A stretch of 64,000 bases of DNA from Prorocentrum cordatum (lineage: Eukaryota; Sar; Dinophyceae; Prorocentrales; Prorocentraceae). The notes under the pieces were generated by a model. That model did not search any database. It was not told the origin of the DNA and worked only from the letters and a program-made list of their open reading frames with translations. The DNA lies in NCBI GenBank assembly GCA_963575745.1, contig CAUYUJ010020557.1, positions 1-64,000 on the forward strand. Direction: 5' to 3'. Below, in pieces: positions 1 through 10,157 of this stretch. A program made the position numbers and the translations under genes. Numbering within the stretch: the first letter of the stretch is position 1; every line of letters starts with the position of its first letter.

Positions 1-93
1 CGCCTCTCCTCCCTCCAGGCTCCAGCCTCGAGGAGTCAAGGCTAGCGGCCCGTGGGTCCGCCGGCGCTCCACGGGGAGCGCCGGCGGCTCCGG

Positions 94-205
94 GGAGGCC
101 TCCCAGATGGGGTCGGAGGATCGCGCCGCATCCTCTATGCGTCGCCGACGCGTCGGCGATGCACTGGCGGCATCGGCGATGCCGCGGCAAGGGGAAGGGC
201 TGGGG
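94..205 (+). repeat. Family E element, left end only
   Basis: The sequence GAGGCCTCCCAGATGGGGTC and the following GGAGGATCGCGCCGC match the left inverted repeat of the complete element at 22616-22854. Copies of the internal unit GGCGATGC follow. No right inverted repeat is visible, so this is a truncated copy; the right limit is approximate. Confidence 0.6.
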
Positions 206-405
206 CTTCTGCCCTGGGGGAACACGGCCGGTCCTGCCCGCGGCACGCAATCCAGGGCCCCGCGGGACAGACGGGCGGGCGGCACCCTCAAAGGCGCTGG
301 CAACTTTGCGTGTGCGCCGAGCGGCGAGGCGCCTCCCGAGAGGGGCGAACCACCACGACAGGCTCGTGAAGTGCCGACTTCGGCCTTGGTTTCTGACACC
401 GCGGG

Positions 406-475
406 GATCTTTCAACCTTGCGCGACCGGCCGTCTTCGAAACGTCAGATCGTTCCACAGCGACCCGTTCTGGGTC
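406..475 (+). repeat. Family I 75-bp imperfect palindrome
   Basis: A block around TTCAACCTTG, CGACCGGCCG, TTCGAAAC, GATCGTTC and TTCTGGGTCGCC recurs at 23510-23587 and 61366-61442. The two halves (GATCGTTCAACCTTGGACGATC type) are related as direct and inverted repeats. Function unknown. Confidence 0.6.
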
Positions 476-512
476 GCCGCCTGTCGACACGACACGAACC
501 CACCGCACCCTT

Positions 513-705
513 TCGGGAGCGGCCAAGAGGGGGGTGTCCAAGAAGGGGGGGTGCAAATCATGACCGGCGGCATGTGCGCGGCCCAGCGGGGGGGCCAGGG
601 ACGTAATGAAATAAGAAGAGGCGCCATGAAATCTGGGGAGATATCATGGCCCCCGCCATGATATCCACTCCCCCTAGTCATCACCCCCCTCTTTTCCGCC
701 CCCGA
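513..705 (+). mobile_element. Family C short TIR element, copy 1
   Basis: This 193-bp element begins TCGGGAGCGGCCAAGAGGGG and ends with the near-complement (…CCCCCCTCTTTTCCGCCCCCGA), giving inverted repeats of about 24 bp. It is flanked by CCCTT on both sides (508-512 and 706-710), a clean 5-bp target-site duplication. A second, nearly identical copy lies at 16542-16732. It has no coding capacity, so it behaves as a MITE-like non-autonomous DNA element. Confidence 0.8.
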
Positions 706-1336
706 CCCTTCCTCCAAGGTCCAAGCACGCGCGCTGGAACGGCTCGCCGGGCAAGCAGCTGGCAGGCCAGCACCCGCCACCCCGGCCCGCCCGGGCGCAG
801 GGGGCAAAATGGCCCCTCCGAGGGAGCTCCCCTCCAGTGGACTATGCCAGACAGGGCGCGCACGGGGACCGGGCGGCCCACCCGGGCCCCCCTGGGCGGC
901 GCGGAAGAGGTCGGGGTGGGGCACCGGATGTCTTCGGCAGGCTGAGAAGCAGAGTGACAACTGACTCTTTCTATCGATGCCATCATTCTTTCTCTTGTCA
1001 GGTCTTATGCACGTTCAGAGGTCCAGAGCCAGGGTTACCGGTCATGACTGAAGCAACCAGAAACAGAGCCAACATCAATCGAACGAAAAGCTAGTCCGAG
1101 GAAATCCTCTTCATCAGCAGGCAGGCTCAGCACGACGAGCGTGGGGCGGCGGTGTGCTCAGGTGCTCCGCGCCGCGGTCGAAGGTCGGGTCGTCGGTCGG
1201 GTGCCGCCGCGGCGGTGGCGAGGGCGGCAGCGGGGCTCGGCGCCCGAGAGGCGGCCGCGGAGGCGGCCGCGAGCTGGCCACGGCGGGCCCGGGCGGCCCG
1301 GAGAGGCGCGGCCAGAGCGGGCCGCTCGGCTTGCTT
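706..1336. other. GC-rich stretch, no gene seen
   Basis: No recognisable coding domain, RNA or repeat boundary. Open frames exist on both strands but follow from the high GC and low stop density. Confidence 0.5.
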
Positions 1337-1501
1337 TGAAGGGGCCCACAAGCACACAAAACAACACACACACAAAGTAACAGAATTTCCCATATTTTCC
1401 CGCATGTTCTGGGTTTTTGTCTCCCCCCCCACTTCCCAGATGTTCCCATATGTTCTGGGGAATCGACGAGTAATTGTGTCTGTTTTTTGTTTCCCTCCTG
1501 A
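1337..1501 (-). mobile_element. Family A element, copy 1
   Basis: This 165-bp element begins TGAAGGGGCCC, contains CCCATATTTTCC and TTCTGGGTTTTTGTCTC, then GGAATCGACGAG and ATTGTGTCTG, and ends CCCTCCTGA. It is flanked by an exact 5-bp duplication TGCTT (1332-1336 and 1502-1506). Six other copies occur in the window. Orientation is arbitrary; minus is given because flanking open frames read better there. Confidence 0.85.
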
Positions 1502-1677
1502 TGCTTGCGCGCGGCGGTGCCATGAAGCCCGCGGGATCTGTGCCTCGAGCGCGGCAGTGCGCTGCTTCACCGCGGCCGCCGCCGGGGCTGCCCAGGCGAT
1601 GTGGCGCCCCCCGCGGCGGCCGCGGCCTGCGCGGCCGCCGCTCTGGCGCCGCGCAGCGCGGGAGCGGCCACGATGAA

Positions 1678-1705
1678 GTCGGGCATGTCCCCCTACAGGC
1701 GGAGC
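1678..1705 (+). repeat. Isolated end of family D
   Basis: GTCGGGCATGTCCCCCTACAG matches the terminal inverted repeat of the complete elements at 2220-2404 and 13804-13955. The rest of the element is absent. Confidence 0.5.
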
Positions 1706-1764
1706 AAAACGGGGTCACGAAGAGTCAAAAGGGCACGACTACAGTGGGGACCCGACCACCGAGA

Positions 1765-1920
1765 CCCTCCACAGGAGGCCCAACCCCGAGACCCCAGGAC
1801 GTCCACTGATTTCTGGTGCGGGAACGCCGCGCTTTCCGTCGCAAATCCATCGAAACGCAGGAAACCGAGGGCACCCTGGAGGCAAACAGGGTGTTTCTTG
1901 GCATGGGTCTCCACTGTAAT
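1765..1920 (+). repeat. Single arm of foldback family H
   Basis: The blocks GAGACCCCAGGACGTCCA, GGCACCCTGGAGGCAAACAG and GGCATGGGTCTCCACTGTAA correspond to the arms of the foldback element at 30938-31668. A short part of the same arm is repeated at about 2125-2166. Confidence 0.6.
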
Positions 1921-2219
1921 GAACGGTCCCGGGGACCCAAAGCGGTCGATCTTCCTTTCAGCGTCTTGGCTGTAGAGGGCAACTCCTGCGAGGTTTTCGT
2001 GGGAACGATGGAACGGTAAAAAGGCGTCTCGGCCAGATTAGAAGGGCCACGACGCTGGATTAACCAAGATCCACCGACAACGACCACGTTATTTCGGCGT
2101 CTTCACTGCAACCAGCCGATGCCTCTTGGCAAGCAGGGTGTTTCTTGGCATGGGTCTCCACTGTAGCCGTCACCAGCAAATTGTTTCACCACCTTCGAAC
2201 ATCCCTCCTGTAGAATGAA

Positions 2220-2404
2220 GTCGGGCCTGTCCCCCTACAGGGGGATTTTCGACGAAAAATAAGAAATACCCAAAAAATAACAAAAAAATAATCAACAAAT
2301 AGTCTGGGGACTATTGTTTGAACATTGTTTGACCTTCTTGGGGCATTCTTTGGGTATTTTTGAACTTTTCGTCGAAATTCCCACTGTCGAGGGACACGCC
2401 CGAC
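2220..2404 (+). mobile_element. Family D TIR element, copy 1
   Basis: The left end GTCGGGCCTGTCCCCCTACA and the right end (…CTGTCGAGGGACACGCCCGAC) are inverted repeats of about 25-30 bp. The interior is AT-rich and nearly palindromic (TTTTCGACGAAAAAT near the left, TTTTTGAACTTTTCGTCG near the right). There is a local hairpin CCCCCTACAGGGGG in the left arm. No coding capacity. Confidence 0.75.
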
Positions 2405-3213
2405 ATAACTGCAGTAAGACACGCCCGCCCGAGGGCCGCGGCCGGCGTGCCGGTGCTGCGGGGCGAGCGCCCGCGGCGCCCCGCCGCGGGCGCGGTGGCG
2501 GCCACTGTGCGGAGGCGGGGCGGGCGGCTCCGAGGGGGAGCACGGCGGGCGGCGCCGCGCGCCCGGCCACGCAGGCGGGCAGCTCAGACCAGACCCCCAA
2601 AGACATCGGCCCCCCCCTTTGTGGCAAAGTTCGGGGTGCGCCTCCTCCTCCTCCTCCTCCTCCTCCTCCTCCTCCTCCTCATCCCCCCCAGCTTGAGCCA
2701 GCACGGGTACGGCTGCGTGGGGCGTGGAGGCCACGGCAGGAGGAGGAGGCGGAGCCCGTGGAGCCCCGCCGAGAGCCCGCAGAGGGCCCGCATCCTCCCT
2801 GCCCCCCTCCCGGAGGGGAGGCGCGGCGGGGCAGAGGCGGAGCGGGGAGGACACAGCGCCTGCTCGCGAGCGGCGGCGGCCCCCGCCGCTGCAGCCGCCG
2901 CGGGGTGCGGGGCCTGCCGGGAGTGCTGCAGGGGTGGGGGGAGGCGTCTCCGCCCAGCCTCCCCCTCTGACCCACCCCGCCCCTCGACGCCCACCCCTGC
3001 TCTCGCCCGCCACCCCCCGCCTCCCCGCCCAGCCCTCCCTTCCCGAGCGCCATCCCAACTCCATCCCCTTCCGCATCCCTTCCCCCCCCCTCCCCCCTCC
3101 CCCGGGCCTCAGCTGCAGCCGCGGCCGCAGTGGGTCCCAGGGCCCGGCGCTTGACGTCGAGCAGCACGGTGCGGTCTTCGATGGCCTTGCCCCCGTCCCG
3201 CACTGGGAAGTCT
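2405..3213. other. GC-rich noncoding stretch with CCT tract
   Basis: A (CCT)n tract covers about 2640-2681. Elsewhere the sequence is C-rich and G-rich with no supportable gene. The long open frames on both strands are of biased composition (Pro, Ala, Gly, Arg). Confidence 0.5.
2692..2712 (-). other. Possible decayed spliced-leader relic
   Basis: The plus-strand string starting CTTGAGCCA and ending TACGG matches 17 of 21 positions of the reverse complement of the dinoflagellate spliced leader. No open frame of interest follows on the minus strand. Chance similarity is possible. Confidence 0.25.
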
Positions 3214-3935
3214 CGCTCAGTCCATCTTTCTCTCTCTCTCTCTCTCTATCACGCTGTTTTGGTCTCTGTCGGCATATGTCTATCCTGGAGGGTCGTCAAG
3301 TCCAAAACCCGAGCAGGTAGGCTCGAAGCTGCAACAAGTATGCTAGTTCATTCTGCCCGTTCTGAAGCTGCCCAAACACACTGGACCTGGCGGTCCTCTG
3401 AATTTCTTCTCGTTTTTGTTTGTTTGCTCTCTCTCTCTCTCTCTTTCTAGACCGCCAGATACGCTTACAAACATACACATCTATATGTATAGGTATACAT
3501 ATATATATGTATACATCGCCTGCCTGCCTGCCTGCCTGGCCATCTGCCTCTCTTGGCATGTTTTTCTCTCTCTCTCTCACTCTCTCTCTCTCTCTCTCTC
3601 TCCCTCGTTCTCTCCCTCTCCCTCTCTCTGCCCCTCTTCCCCCTCTCCCCATGTGTCTGGGTGCAAGGCAGACGGCGTGGTGTTTCACCAGGCGGCCGCT
3701 GCACGGGCACGACACCCGAACAGAGCAGCGAGTCGGCGACGGCGCAGGCGCCCTGTCCCCTGACGTTCTGCACCCTGCCTGCTCACCACTCCCTCCATCG
3801 CCTCCTCCTCCTCCTCCTCCGCCTCCTCCTCCGCCTCCTCCCCCCCTCCCTCCTCCTCCTCCCCTCCTCCTCCTCCTCCGCCTCCTCCTCCGCCTCCTCC
3901 TCCGCCTCCTCCTCCTCCCTCCTCCGATACCCAAC
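3214..3935. repeat. Microsatellite cluster
   Basis: In order: (CT)n at 3227-3248, 3429-3447 and 3568-3604, a TATA/CATA tract at 3480-3515, (TGCC)n at 3519-3538, and CTC/CCT trinucleotide tracts at 3800-3930. The repeats explain the long open frames here. Confidence 0.85.
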
Positions 3936-5320
3936 TCGGTGTGATTCCAGCGCGGACCCAGAACACTGAATCAGGGCAGTAGATGTTGGGCAATGCAGGC
4001 TCAGTGCAAATCAATGGGAAACGGTGCGAAGCAATGCAAAGCAACGCAAAACAACAGACGCCATTCAAGAACAATGGCCAAGTGCGACCCGCGGGAACAA
4101 ACCCTGCACCGAGAGATCTGAAACAACTCATGACCTCATCTCATGGCCACAACACATGGCGAAACCGTGGGCACAGCGAATAGCACCCAGACGTCTGCGG
4201 CACCCATGGCGCAACCCATGGCCGCAACCAGCGATGCGCCACCTCAAGTCCAATGGTTTGTTCGAGAGAGGTGCGATTGTTTGAGGGATCCACGGAATAC
4301 CAACACCGGCAGGCCAAATGACACCATAAAAACCCAATGAGTATTTTTCACCCGACCCATCTGGCAAGCGCCATGCCTGCTCGCCCTGGCTGAAGGCCGG
4401 CGGTAGTCTGCCCTGTCGGCGTGGGCTTGTGCTCGAGCCACTGCAGAGGAGCGTCGCGCAGTGCAGAGAACCCGTGCGCCTATGCAAGCAATGGGTAACT
4501 CAGTCGACGCTTGGTTCTGCTACCACAGAAGCCACGAGGCCACCAGCCAAGAAACAACAGGAACACCCCCAAAGGCGCAAACATCCAAGAAACTGCCAAG
4601 ATGAAATTGTGCGGAACTGTTCCGTGCAAGAGGTGGGTGTGGACGCAAGCAGGTCCCCTGAAACGGGCGGGGGTCTCTGCGTTCGACAGGCGCCAAGACA
4701 GCTGACCAAGTGAGAAGCAGACGGGCGGCATGGAGGGGAGAGTGGGGGTGAAATCTGCACCAACCGGTCGGGGAAAGTAGGTAGAAACATGAAGTAGGAA
4801 AGTGGAAATTGATTGGATTTCTGCCCGCCTCCAGAAGAAGAGGGAAGAGGGAACACCACTCGACTCGTAAAGTAGGAGGGCGCTGAAAGTAGTTGGAATC
4901 TGGGGATCCAAAGATACAGATTTTCAACAACCGATGTGTACAATGACCCCCCCCCCGTGCAACATCATCCTTGCACCAGAGGGAGCGGGGCACTTCAGGA
5001 CCACGTCCCAAAAATCATTCCGACCACCCAGAACAATATCGAAACAGTGTCGAACGAGCATCGCCCCTCAAGGCCAGACGTGTGAACACCCTGCAGTATC
5101 GGCATGTTCTCCTTGCTCGGAAGTCTTTCTGGTGGTCAAGGCTAGCGTATGTTGGAGCATCATCGCCTCCGCCGTGCAATCATCCTTCTGCCATGGGGAC
5201 AGCTGGCTCAGGAACGAAGCGTCTTTTTTTCCTGGCCACGACGAACCTCGGCCACGAACAAAATCCCCGACCCCCTTGCCGAACCCCCGACCTTGTTTTG
5301 CGGACGGCAGCGGGCAGGGG
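3936..5320. other. Near-unique sequence, nothing recognised
   Basis: This stretch of lower GC has no gene, RNA or complete repeat that I can support. Around 4130-4240 short CCATGG and CACAACCATGGC-like words recur loosely. Confidence 0.4.
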
Positions 5321-5408
5321 GAGGGAGGAGGAGGAGGAGGAGGAGGAGGAGGAGGAGGAGGAGGGGGAGGAGGAGGAGGAGGAGGAGGAATCGGAATCGG
5401 AATCGGCG
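5321..5408. repeat. GGA microsatellite
   Basis: A (GGA)n tract of about 70 bp is followed by (GGAATC)n. Confidence 0.9.
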
Positions 5409-6439
5409 CTTGGGGGTGCAGCTGTCAGACACTTGCAGCTCACTAGCACCCCTGCGGGTACGCTCATAATGAGCGCCTGTGCTCGTCGGCCCTAAGGGCT
5501 GGCGTCACAGGCCTACTGCGCCCTCTTGCCTGGGACTAACCAGGCGAGAGGTGCAGGTCCAGCAGGGGGGGACCCCTGCACGCTTCGAGGCACTGAAAAA
5601 GCGGGAGGGGGAGGCTGCCCGAGTCGCTCTGCGAGCGCACCCCCCCCTATACACCCCCGCTCCTGCACCCCGAGCTCGCTGCGTCGACGGCGGCGGCGGC
5701 TGCGGCAGGCGGGGCGGCCGTCCTCGAACTTGTGGAACGGCCGCGAAAAGACGGCGGGACGAAGAGGTGATATAAGTCCCCTGGCACCTGTGCCTGCGCC
5801 AGAGACGCAGCCACTCCCCAGTCCATGCATACTGGCCCCCGCTGGGGGCCAGCGCAGGAGCAGGGTGGTACCAGGGCCTATCCCACTCTCGAGGGGGGGG
5901 GGGGGGGGCAGGGCGAACCACGCACTCACGCTCCGACGCACGCTCACGCACCACGCGCACACGCGAAGGACCGCCCTAACCCCCAGGGGGGGAGAGGAGG
6001 ACGGGCGCCCCCCGTAGCGTGCCGAACTTCATGTCCAGCAGGCACGCATCCCTGGAGGGCGCCCTCAGGGGCCCGAGGCGCGCACCCCGCTCCCCTCCCC
6101 CCCCCCCCCCCCCCCCCCTCGGAGGACGAGGGGGGGGGGGGGGGGGGGACGGTGGGGGCGGTAGGGGCCTCCCCCCCAGGGATTCGTGGCCGTGGGGGCC
6201 TCCCGCTCCTCAAAAGCTCTTGATACCTAACGCTAGTAGACCAAGCGGTCGAGCTCGCACCTCTCGGTACCGAGGGGTCGCCCGTCGTCTGCTCGAGATG
6301 GCCCGCCCAACCGTAGTCCCACCCCCCCGCCCGCGATCGTAATCGCTAGGCTGCTGGCTAGACGCTGCTGCTGTCATACTGGTTGCGATGTTTACCGATG
6401 CTGCTACACTAAAACGCGCATGCTCGGAGCTCGTGCTTA
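5409..6439. other. Noncoding stretch with homopolymer hairpin
   Basis: A G run lies at about 5891-5908. At about 6098-6150 a C run is followed after about 15 bases by a G run of similar length, able to form a long C/G hairpin. No gene is supportable. Confidence 0.5.
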
Positions 6440-7303
6440 TCATAGTTTGGGGGGGCGGCTGGGGATGGCTGTAAAGTTGGGCTCGGCCTCCGAAGGAACA
6501 AGAACCACCGTCCGAGCCCCGAGGGCAAAAAAATGTTCCTCAGCACCCCACAGGAAAAAATCTGAACTCACCCTCACTACGCTGCCTTCACTCAGAACAA
6601 CTTCCCTTTGCCCTGGGCCTCGATAGTGCGGGCGACCTCCCCCTCTAGTGGGCCTCGGGGAGCGGCTCCTGTCTTGCGTGCTCCGTTGAGTGCCGTCATC
6701 GGCTGCAAGATCAGCTGGCGCAGGTTGGTCGCGTGCCCGCGGTGCGGGCCCAACGCCCAGAAAATCCCCCCCCATCGGCTCGTCTGCATTCTCTTTCTTG
6801 CCCTTGTTTGGGCGCCAACGGAAGTGAAGGACTAGCTCCGACAGCTGCTGCGGCGTGGACTTCGTGATCACGGCGCCCCAAAACTCGCGCCACCCCTCCT
6901 GCAGCCCGCCCTCGAACTCGTTCGCGGCCCACAGGACGCCCGCGGAGAAGATCTGAACGCGCGGCGGGCCCCTCGAGCCCCAGTCGATGCTCTGCCCCTG
7001 GGCCTGCTTCCCTCTCCAGTCCTTGCTCTGCGCGTCGTAGCGCTTGCCAGCCTCGCGGAGGGCCGTGGGCATGCCGTCGTCTACGTCGGCGACCTCGAAC
7101 GTGGCGAAGACCGCGCCGATAACCTCTGCGACGGCGCGGCTGTCGGCCAGGGCCAGGCGCGCCAGCACGTAGGGCAGCTTCTTGTCGCCCTCCGACTTGG
7201 GCCCCCCCGCGCGCGGCCTCTTGGAGGCGGGTGGCACTGCCAAAGGTGGGCTCTGACGCAGCTGCTTCATCCATCCTGGCATCGCTACGTCGGCCGTGCT
7301 CAT
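6440..7303 (-). CDS. Unrecognised 287-aa protein next to dead LINE
   Basis: An uninterrupted frame runs from the ATG at 7303 to a stop at 6440. The predicted protein has ordinary mixed composition over residues 1-160, including SKRPRAGGPKSEGDKK and a segment rich in aliphatic and aromatic residues (VLARLALADSRAVAEVIGAV, then a Trp-rich part with WREFWGAVITKS). A basic, Arg/Ser/Gly-rich part follows (about 200-240, RSRSPRPTRGGGRP), as in nucleic-acid-binding tails. I do not recognise the family. It lies about 220 bp downstream of a decayed LINE on the same strand, so it may be a retrotransposon-derived ORF1-like protein or an independent gene. No introns are evident. Confidence 0.5.
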   Translation of the reverse strand: MSTADVAMPGWMKQLRQSPPLAVPPASKRPRAGGPKSEGDKKLPYVLARLALADSRAVAEVIGAVFATFEVADVDDGMPTALREAGKRYDAQSKDWRGKQAQGQSIDWGSRGPPRVQIFSAGVLWAANEFEGGLQEGWREFWGAVITKSTPQQLSELVLHFRWRPNKGKKENADEPMGGDFLGVGPAPRARDQPAPADLAADDGTQRSTQDRSRSPRPTRGGGRPHYRGPGQREVVLSEGSVVRVSSDFFLWGAEEHFFALGARTVVLVPSEAEPNFTAIPSRPPKL

Positions 7304-7526
7304 TGTCACGATCTGATGGAGTCAGCCGCTCAGGAAGATGTTGGGCAATATGGCTACAGAGGCCAGCAAGGTCGGATCCCTCGAACTCGCATATCGTGCA
7401 TGCTGGGCTGGTCGGCGTTTGGACATTGTAGAATGTCGTGGGGCCCCTGGTACTGCATATGCCTTTTGTAACCGACTGCGATGAGTGGCGAACAGCGATG
7501 GTCCTGGAAGCGAACGAGCGGCGACA

Positions 7527-8110
7527 CTAGATACATACATTGGTCGGCGAAGATAGATGGCCGAGGTTTCGAACTCTGTGTCGATGTCGAATATACTCAA
7601 GTAAATCTCGCCTTGTGCGAAAGGCATCAGGACATGCTGTTTCCCCGTCAGGCAATTCGCACTTCCACGGCAAGGGCGGCGCCTGGTCCTCTCCAGCAGG
7701 CGCCACTGGTGCATGCTTGGGGGGAGGGGTGGCTGCGCGGAGCTCGCGTGCTCGCAACCCGGTGAAATCAAGCCGACGGAATTCTTTAGCCACATGTGGG
7801 TCCAAGAACTCCAGAGGGCTGTCGGCGAGGTGCGCCAGCAGATCAGACTTCATCTGAGCGGCCGCCACGCGGAAGTCGCCCTGAACACGTCTGTCCCAGG
7901 GGGAAGCATGTCTCGACAGCCTTGGGTAGACCGTCGGCTGGCATGGGTGGGACCCATTCCCGTGTTCAAACTCGATCGTGCCGCACAGAGAGCAGGGCGC
8001 ATGGGAATTTTCCTTTGGGTGTTTACCCCAGTCCTGATGCCATCGAAGTCGTCGCGCTCGCATTTCGATCTCGCTACGGGCGACCTTCCAAAACTTTAGA
8101 ATCTGGTCGT
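7527..8110 (-). pseudogene. Dead LINE: C-terminal zinc-finger region
   Basis: This is the 3' part of the degenerate LINE that runs leftward from about 10860. The frame is entered through WTNDQILKFWKVARSEIE, after a frameshift in the G-rich run at about 8135-8155. It contains CSLCGTIEFEHGNGSHPC and, further on, WKCELPDGETACPDAF followed by RRDLLEYIRHRH, both Cys/His arrangements typical of putative zinc fingers at LINE ORF2 C-termini. The frame closes at 7527. Identification rests on continuity with the reverse transcriptase upstream; the zinc-finger assignment is by pattern only. Confidence 0.6.
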
Positions 8111-8628
8111 TCGTCCATGTGCGGATCTTCTTCTGGACCCCCCCCCACCCCCTGCCCCGAGATGACCTCCCCCTTCATTCCTCGTCCTCGGAGAGGGGCG
8201 CGGGCGCGCTGAGCAAGTCGCGAGCCCATCCTCTGGTGCTGTACATCTGAAATGTCGAGCGCCCCAAGGCCGCTCAGCATAGCATTCTGGACCATGCTGA
8301 TGAACACTGTGCGTGGCCATTTCCATGGGGCCGAGAGCCCCCAGAAGCCTCCCATGCTGTAGAACCCATTCGAAGCTGTTTCTAGACGCCTCTGAACTTC
8401 CGAGGATGACGTGCAGGATAGGTTGATATGCGGGCCTAGGTATCGAGCTTCCTCTTGGAGACTGCCCCCGAGCCCCCTAACTGCATGTGGTCGCACCCAT
8501 CTTCTACATGCCATAGACCCCCCCCCCCCCCTCCCACATGGAACAGAAAAAACTTGTTTGTCGAGGTTCTGCTTACAGCCTATGGTCTCCAGGGCCTCAT
8601 CGAGGATCTGGTCTGAGCGCTTGAGCAC
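8111..8628 (-). pseudogene. Dead LINE: region following RT motif C
   Basis: The frame resumes VLKRSDQILDEALETIGCKQ and continues through ARYLGPHINLSCTSSSEVQR and LETASNGFYSMGGFWG to a WKWPRTVFISMVQNA segment. The order and character (length-variable link, YLG.I, then a paired-helix region) fit the thumb side of a non-LTR reverse transcriptase. It is out of frame with the YADD segment just upstream. It is non-functional because of that break and the downstream homopolymer frameshift. Confidence 0.65.
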
Positions 8629-8692
8629 CTGAAAAGAAAAAAGAAAAAAGGAAATGAACGGGAAAAAAAGAGACGGGCTGAGAATCGTGCGC
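8629..8692 (-). other. Candidate 64-nt intron or insertion within RT
   Basis: On the minus strand the interval begins GCGCACGATTCTCAG and ends with a strong pyrimidine tract and TTTTCTTTTCAG. Removing it joins KYADDLLKFTL to VLKRSDQILDEAL in one frame. GC-AG introns are known in dinoflagellates. A T-rich insertion that happens to restore phase is the alternative. Confidence 0.35.
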
Positions 8693-9540
8693 AAGCGTGA
8701 ACTTCAGCAAGTCGTCTGCGTACTTAAAGGCTGAGGTCGGTAGCAATGTCCTCGCCTGCTCCTGGCAATCTGAAAATCGCCTGTCGGTCAGAAAAGGTGG
8801 GGTGTTGATCTAGCTGCATCCATCGCTGTACTGGCCGTCGGAATGTTCCCAAGAAGAGTTTCACCAAATAAGGGTCTCCCATCGTTCCTCCATCCCTCGG
8901 TGCCACCCATCATACGTCCTCGCCATCGTTGGTCGGTAGTCTAACTCGTGTTTCTCGATGCCTCTGTTCCACCATTGCGATGTCATCGATCGTCGGGGCG
9001 AAAATCCCCACCGTCTTGTCGAGCTCCCTCCAGCCCCCCGCCCAGAAGGCGTTTGGCAAATCCTTGAAACCTGCAGCGAAACTTCTGCCTGCTCTTGTGA
9101 GTCTCCATGCGGTAGCTTGCGCGGCAAGAATGGCGCCTTCTCGGCGTCTCCACCTGACAAAGCCGAAGTCGAACTCACCGGCGGGAACGTGCAGCAAGCT
9201 GCCGTAAAAAGACGTCCTTAGAGCTGGGACAAGATGCACGCATCTCTTGCCCTTGGGGCCGTGAGCAGTGCTCCCACGCAATGCAACTCCATTACTGTGA
9301 TGACATTGGGATGGAGCGAGATCGAGGTTCCGTATCATTCCAAAGCCTGCCGCCAACGCCCCTTCACCACAATGCATATCTGGAATATTGTCTGAAACTC
9401 CGAGACCCAGACGTTGCCGAGCGAGTTTTTTTCTTTATGTGCATACACATCTGCCACAACTCGACGGGCGGGGTGCATTTGTTTGGGCTCATCTCCTTCT
9501 CGGGGCCTTCTGGGTCGCCTCCTGGGCGCTTTCGTCATCC
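8693..9540 (-). pseudogene. Dead LINE: reverse transcriptase palm
   Basis: Reading leftward: NSLGNVWVSEFQTIFQICIV (about 9335-9450), then after a frame change HLVPALRTSFYGSLLHV and GFKDLPNAFW (motif A-like). After a stop at 8910-8912 come GGTMGDPYLVKLF (motif B) and, after another frameshift near 8724, KYADDLLKFT (motif C with the catalytic YADD). The segments follow the order expected of a non-LTR reverse transcriptase, but at least one stop and two frameshifts break it. Its motifs differ clearly from those of the intact LINE at 32.7-39.6 kb, so it belongs to another lineage. Confidence 0.75.
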
Positions 9541-10157
9541 TCCTGGGCCGCGTTGATCACGTCGGGGGTGGGCGGGTGGAGCGGGCCAGGGAAAACAGCT
9601 TATGGGGGTGCGGGAGGAAAAACTTCGACTACTGACATACCCCCTTGTCCTCCTGGAAAGGTCCAAACCTGAAGCCTTTCAACACGACTGGGCATACTCG
9701 CGCGAACTAATCTGAGGTCTCGCTTTTTTGGACCGAAGCGGCACCTGACTGCCTGGCGCGAGAGTCTCATTGCCAGTGCCGTCTTTCGCTGCTCCTACGT
9801 TGCCTCGATGTCCTCTTGGATCTACTTCCTGCGCGTCAAGGCCTCCTGGCGGCGACTTAGTTTGAGGGTCTGAGAGAGAGTGCCTTCAAACTGTGTGTCA
9901 GTGTCGTGCAAATCTGCGTGGTCCTCACTCCTCCGTTCCCTGAGTTCGGCTCGCCGTCTAAAGAGTTCGCGACGCTGGTGGTTCTGTTCTTGGCGGACTG
10001 GGTCAGCTTGTTCACGAAATAAATCTAATCCAGCTCTCATCCGTACCTGATCGAGATAAACAAAGAACGCATCAGGGGCACCGCTGTCCAGAAAGGGCCG
10101 CCATATCCCCACTTGGCCCTCAAGAGTACTACGTTCGACCTGGGTAAGAAAAGATGG
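9541..10157 (-). pseudogene. Dead LINE: linker between endonuclease and RT
   Basis: Between the endonuclease and RT remnants an open segment (9822-10112) reads WRPFLDSGAPDAFFVYLDQV followed by a charged, Arg/Glu-rich helix (RRRAELRERRSEDHADL). Such a linker is expected at this place. The remainder (9541-9821) is out of frame or too decayed to read. Confidence 0.5.
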
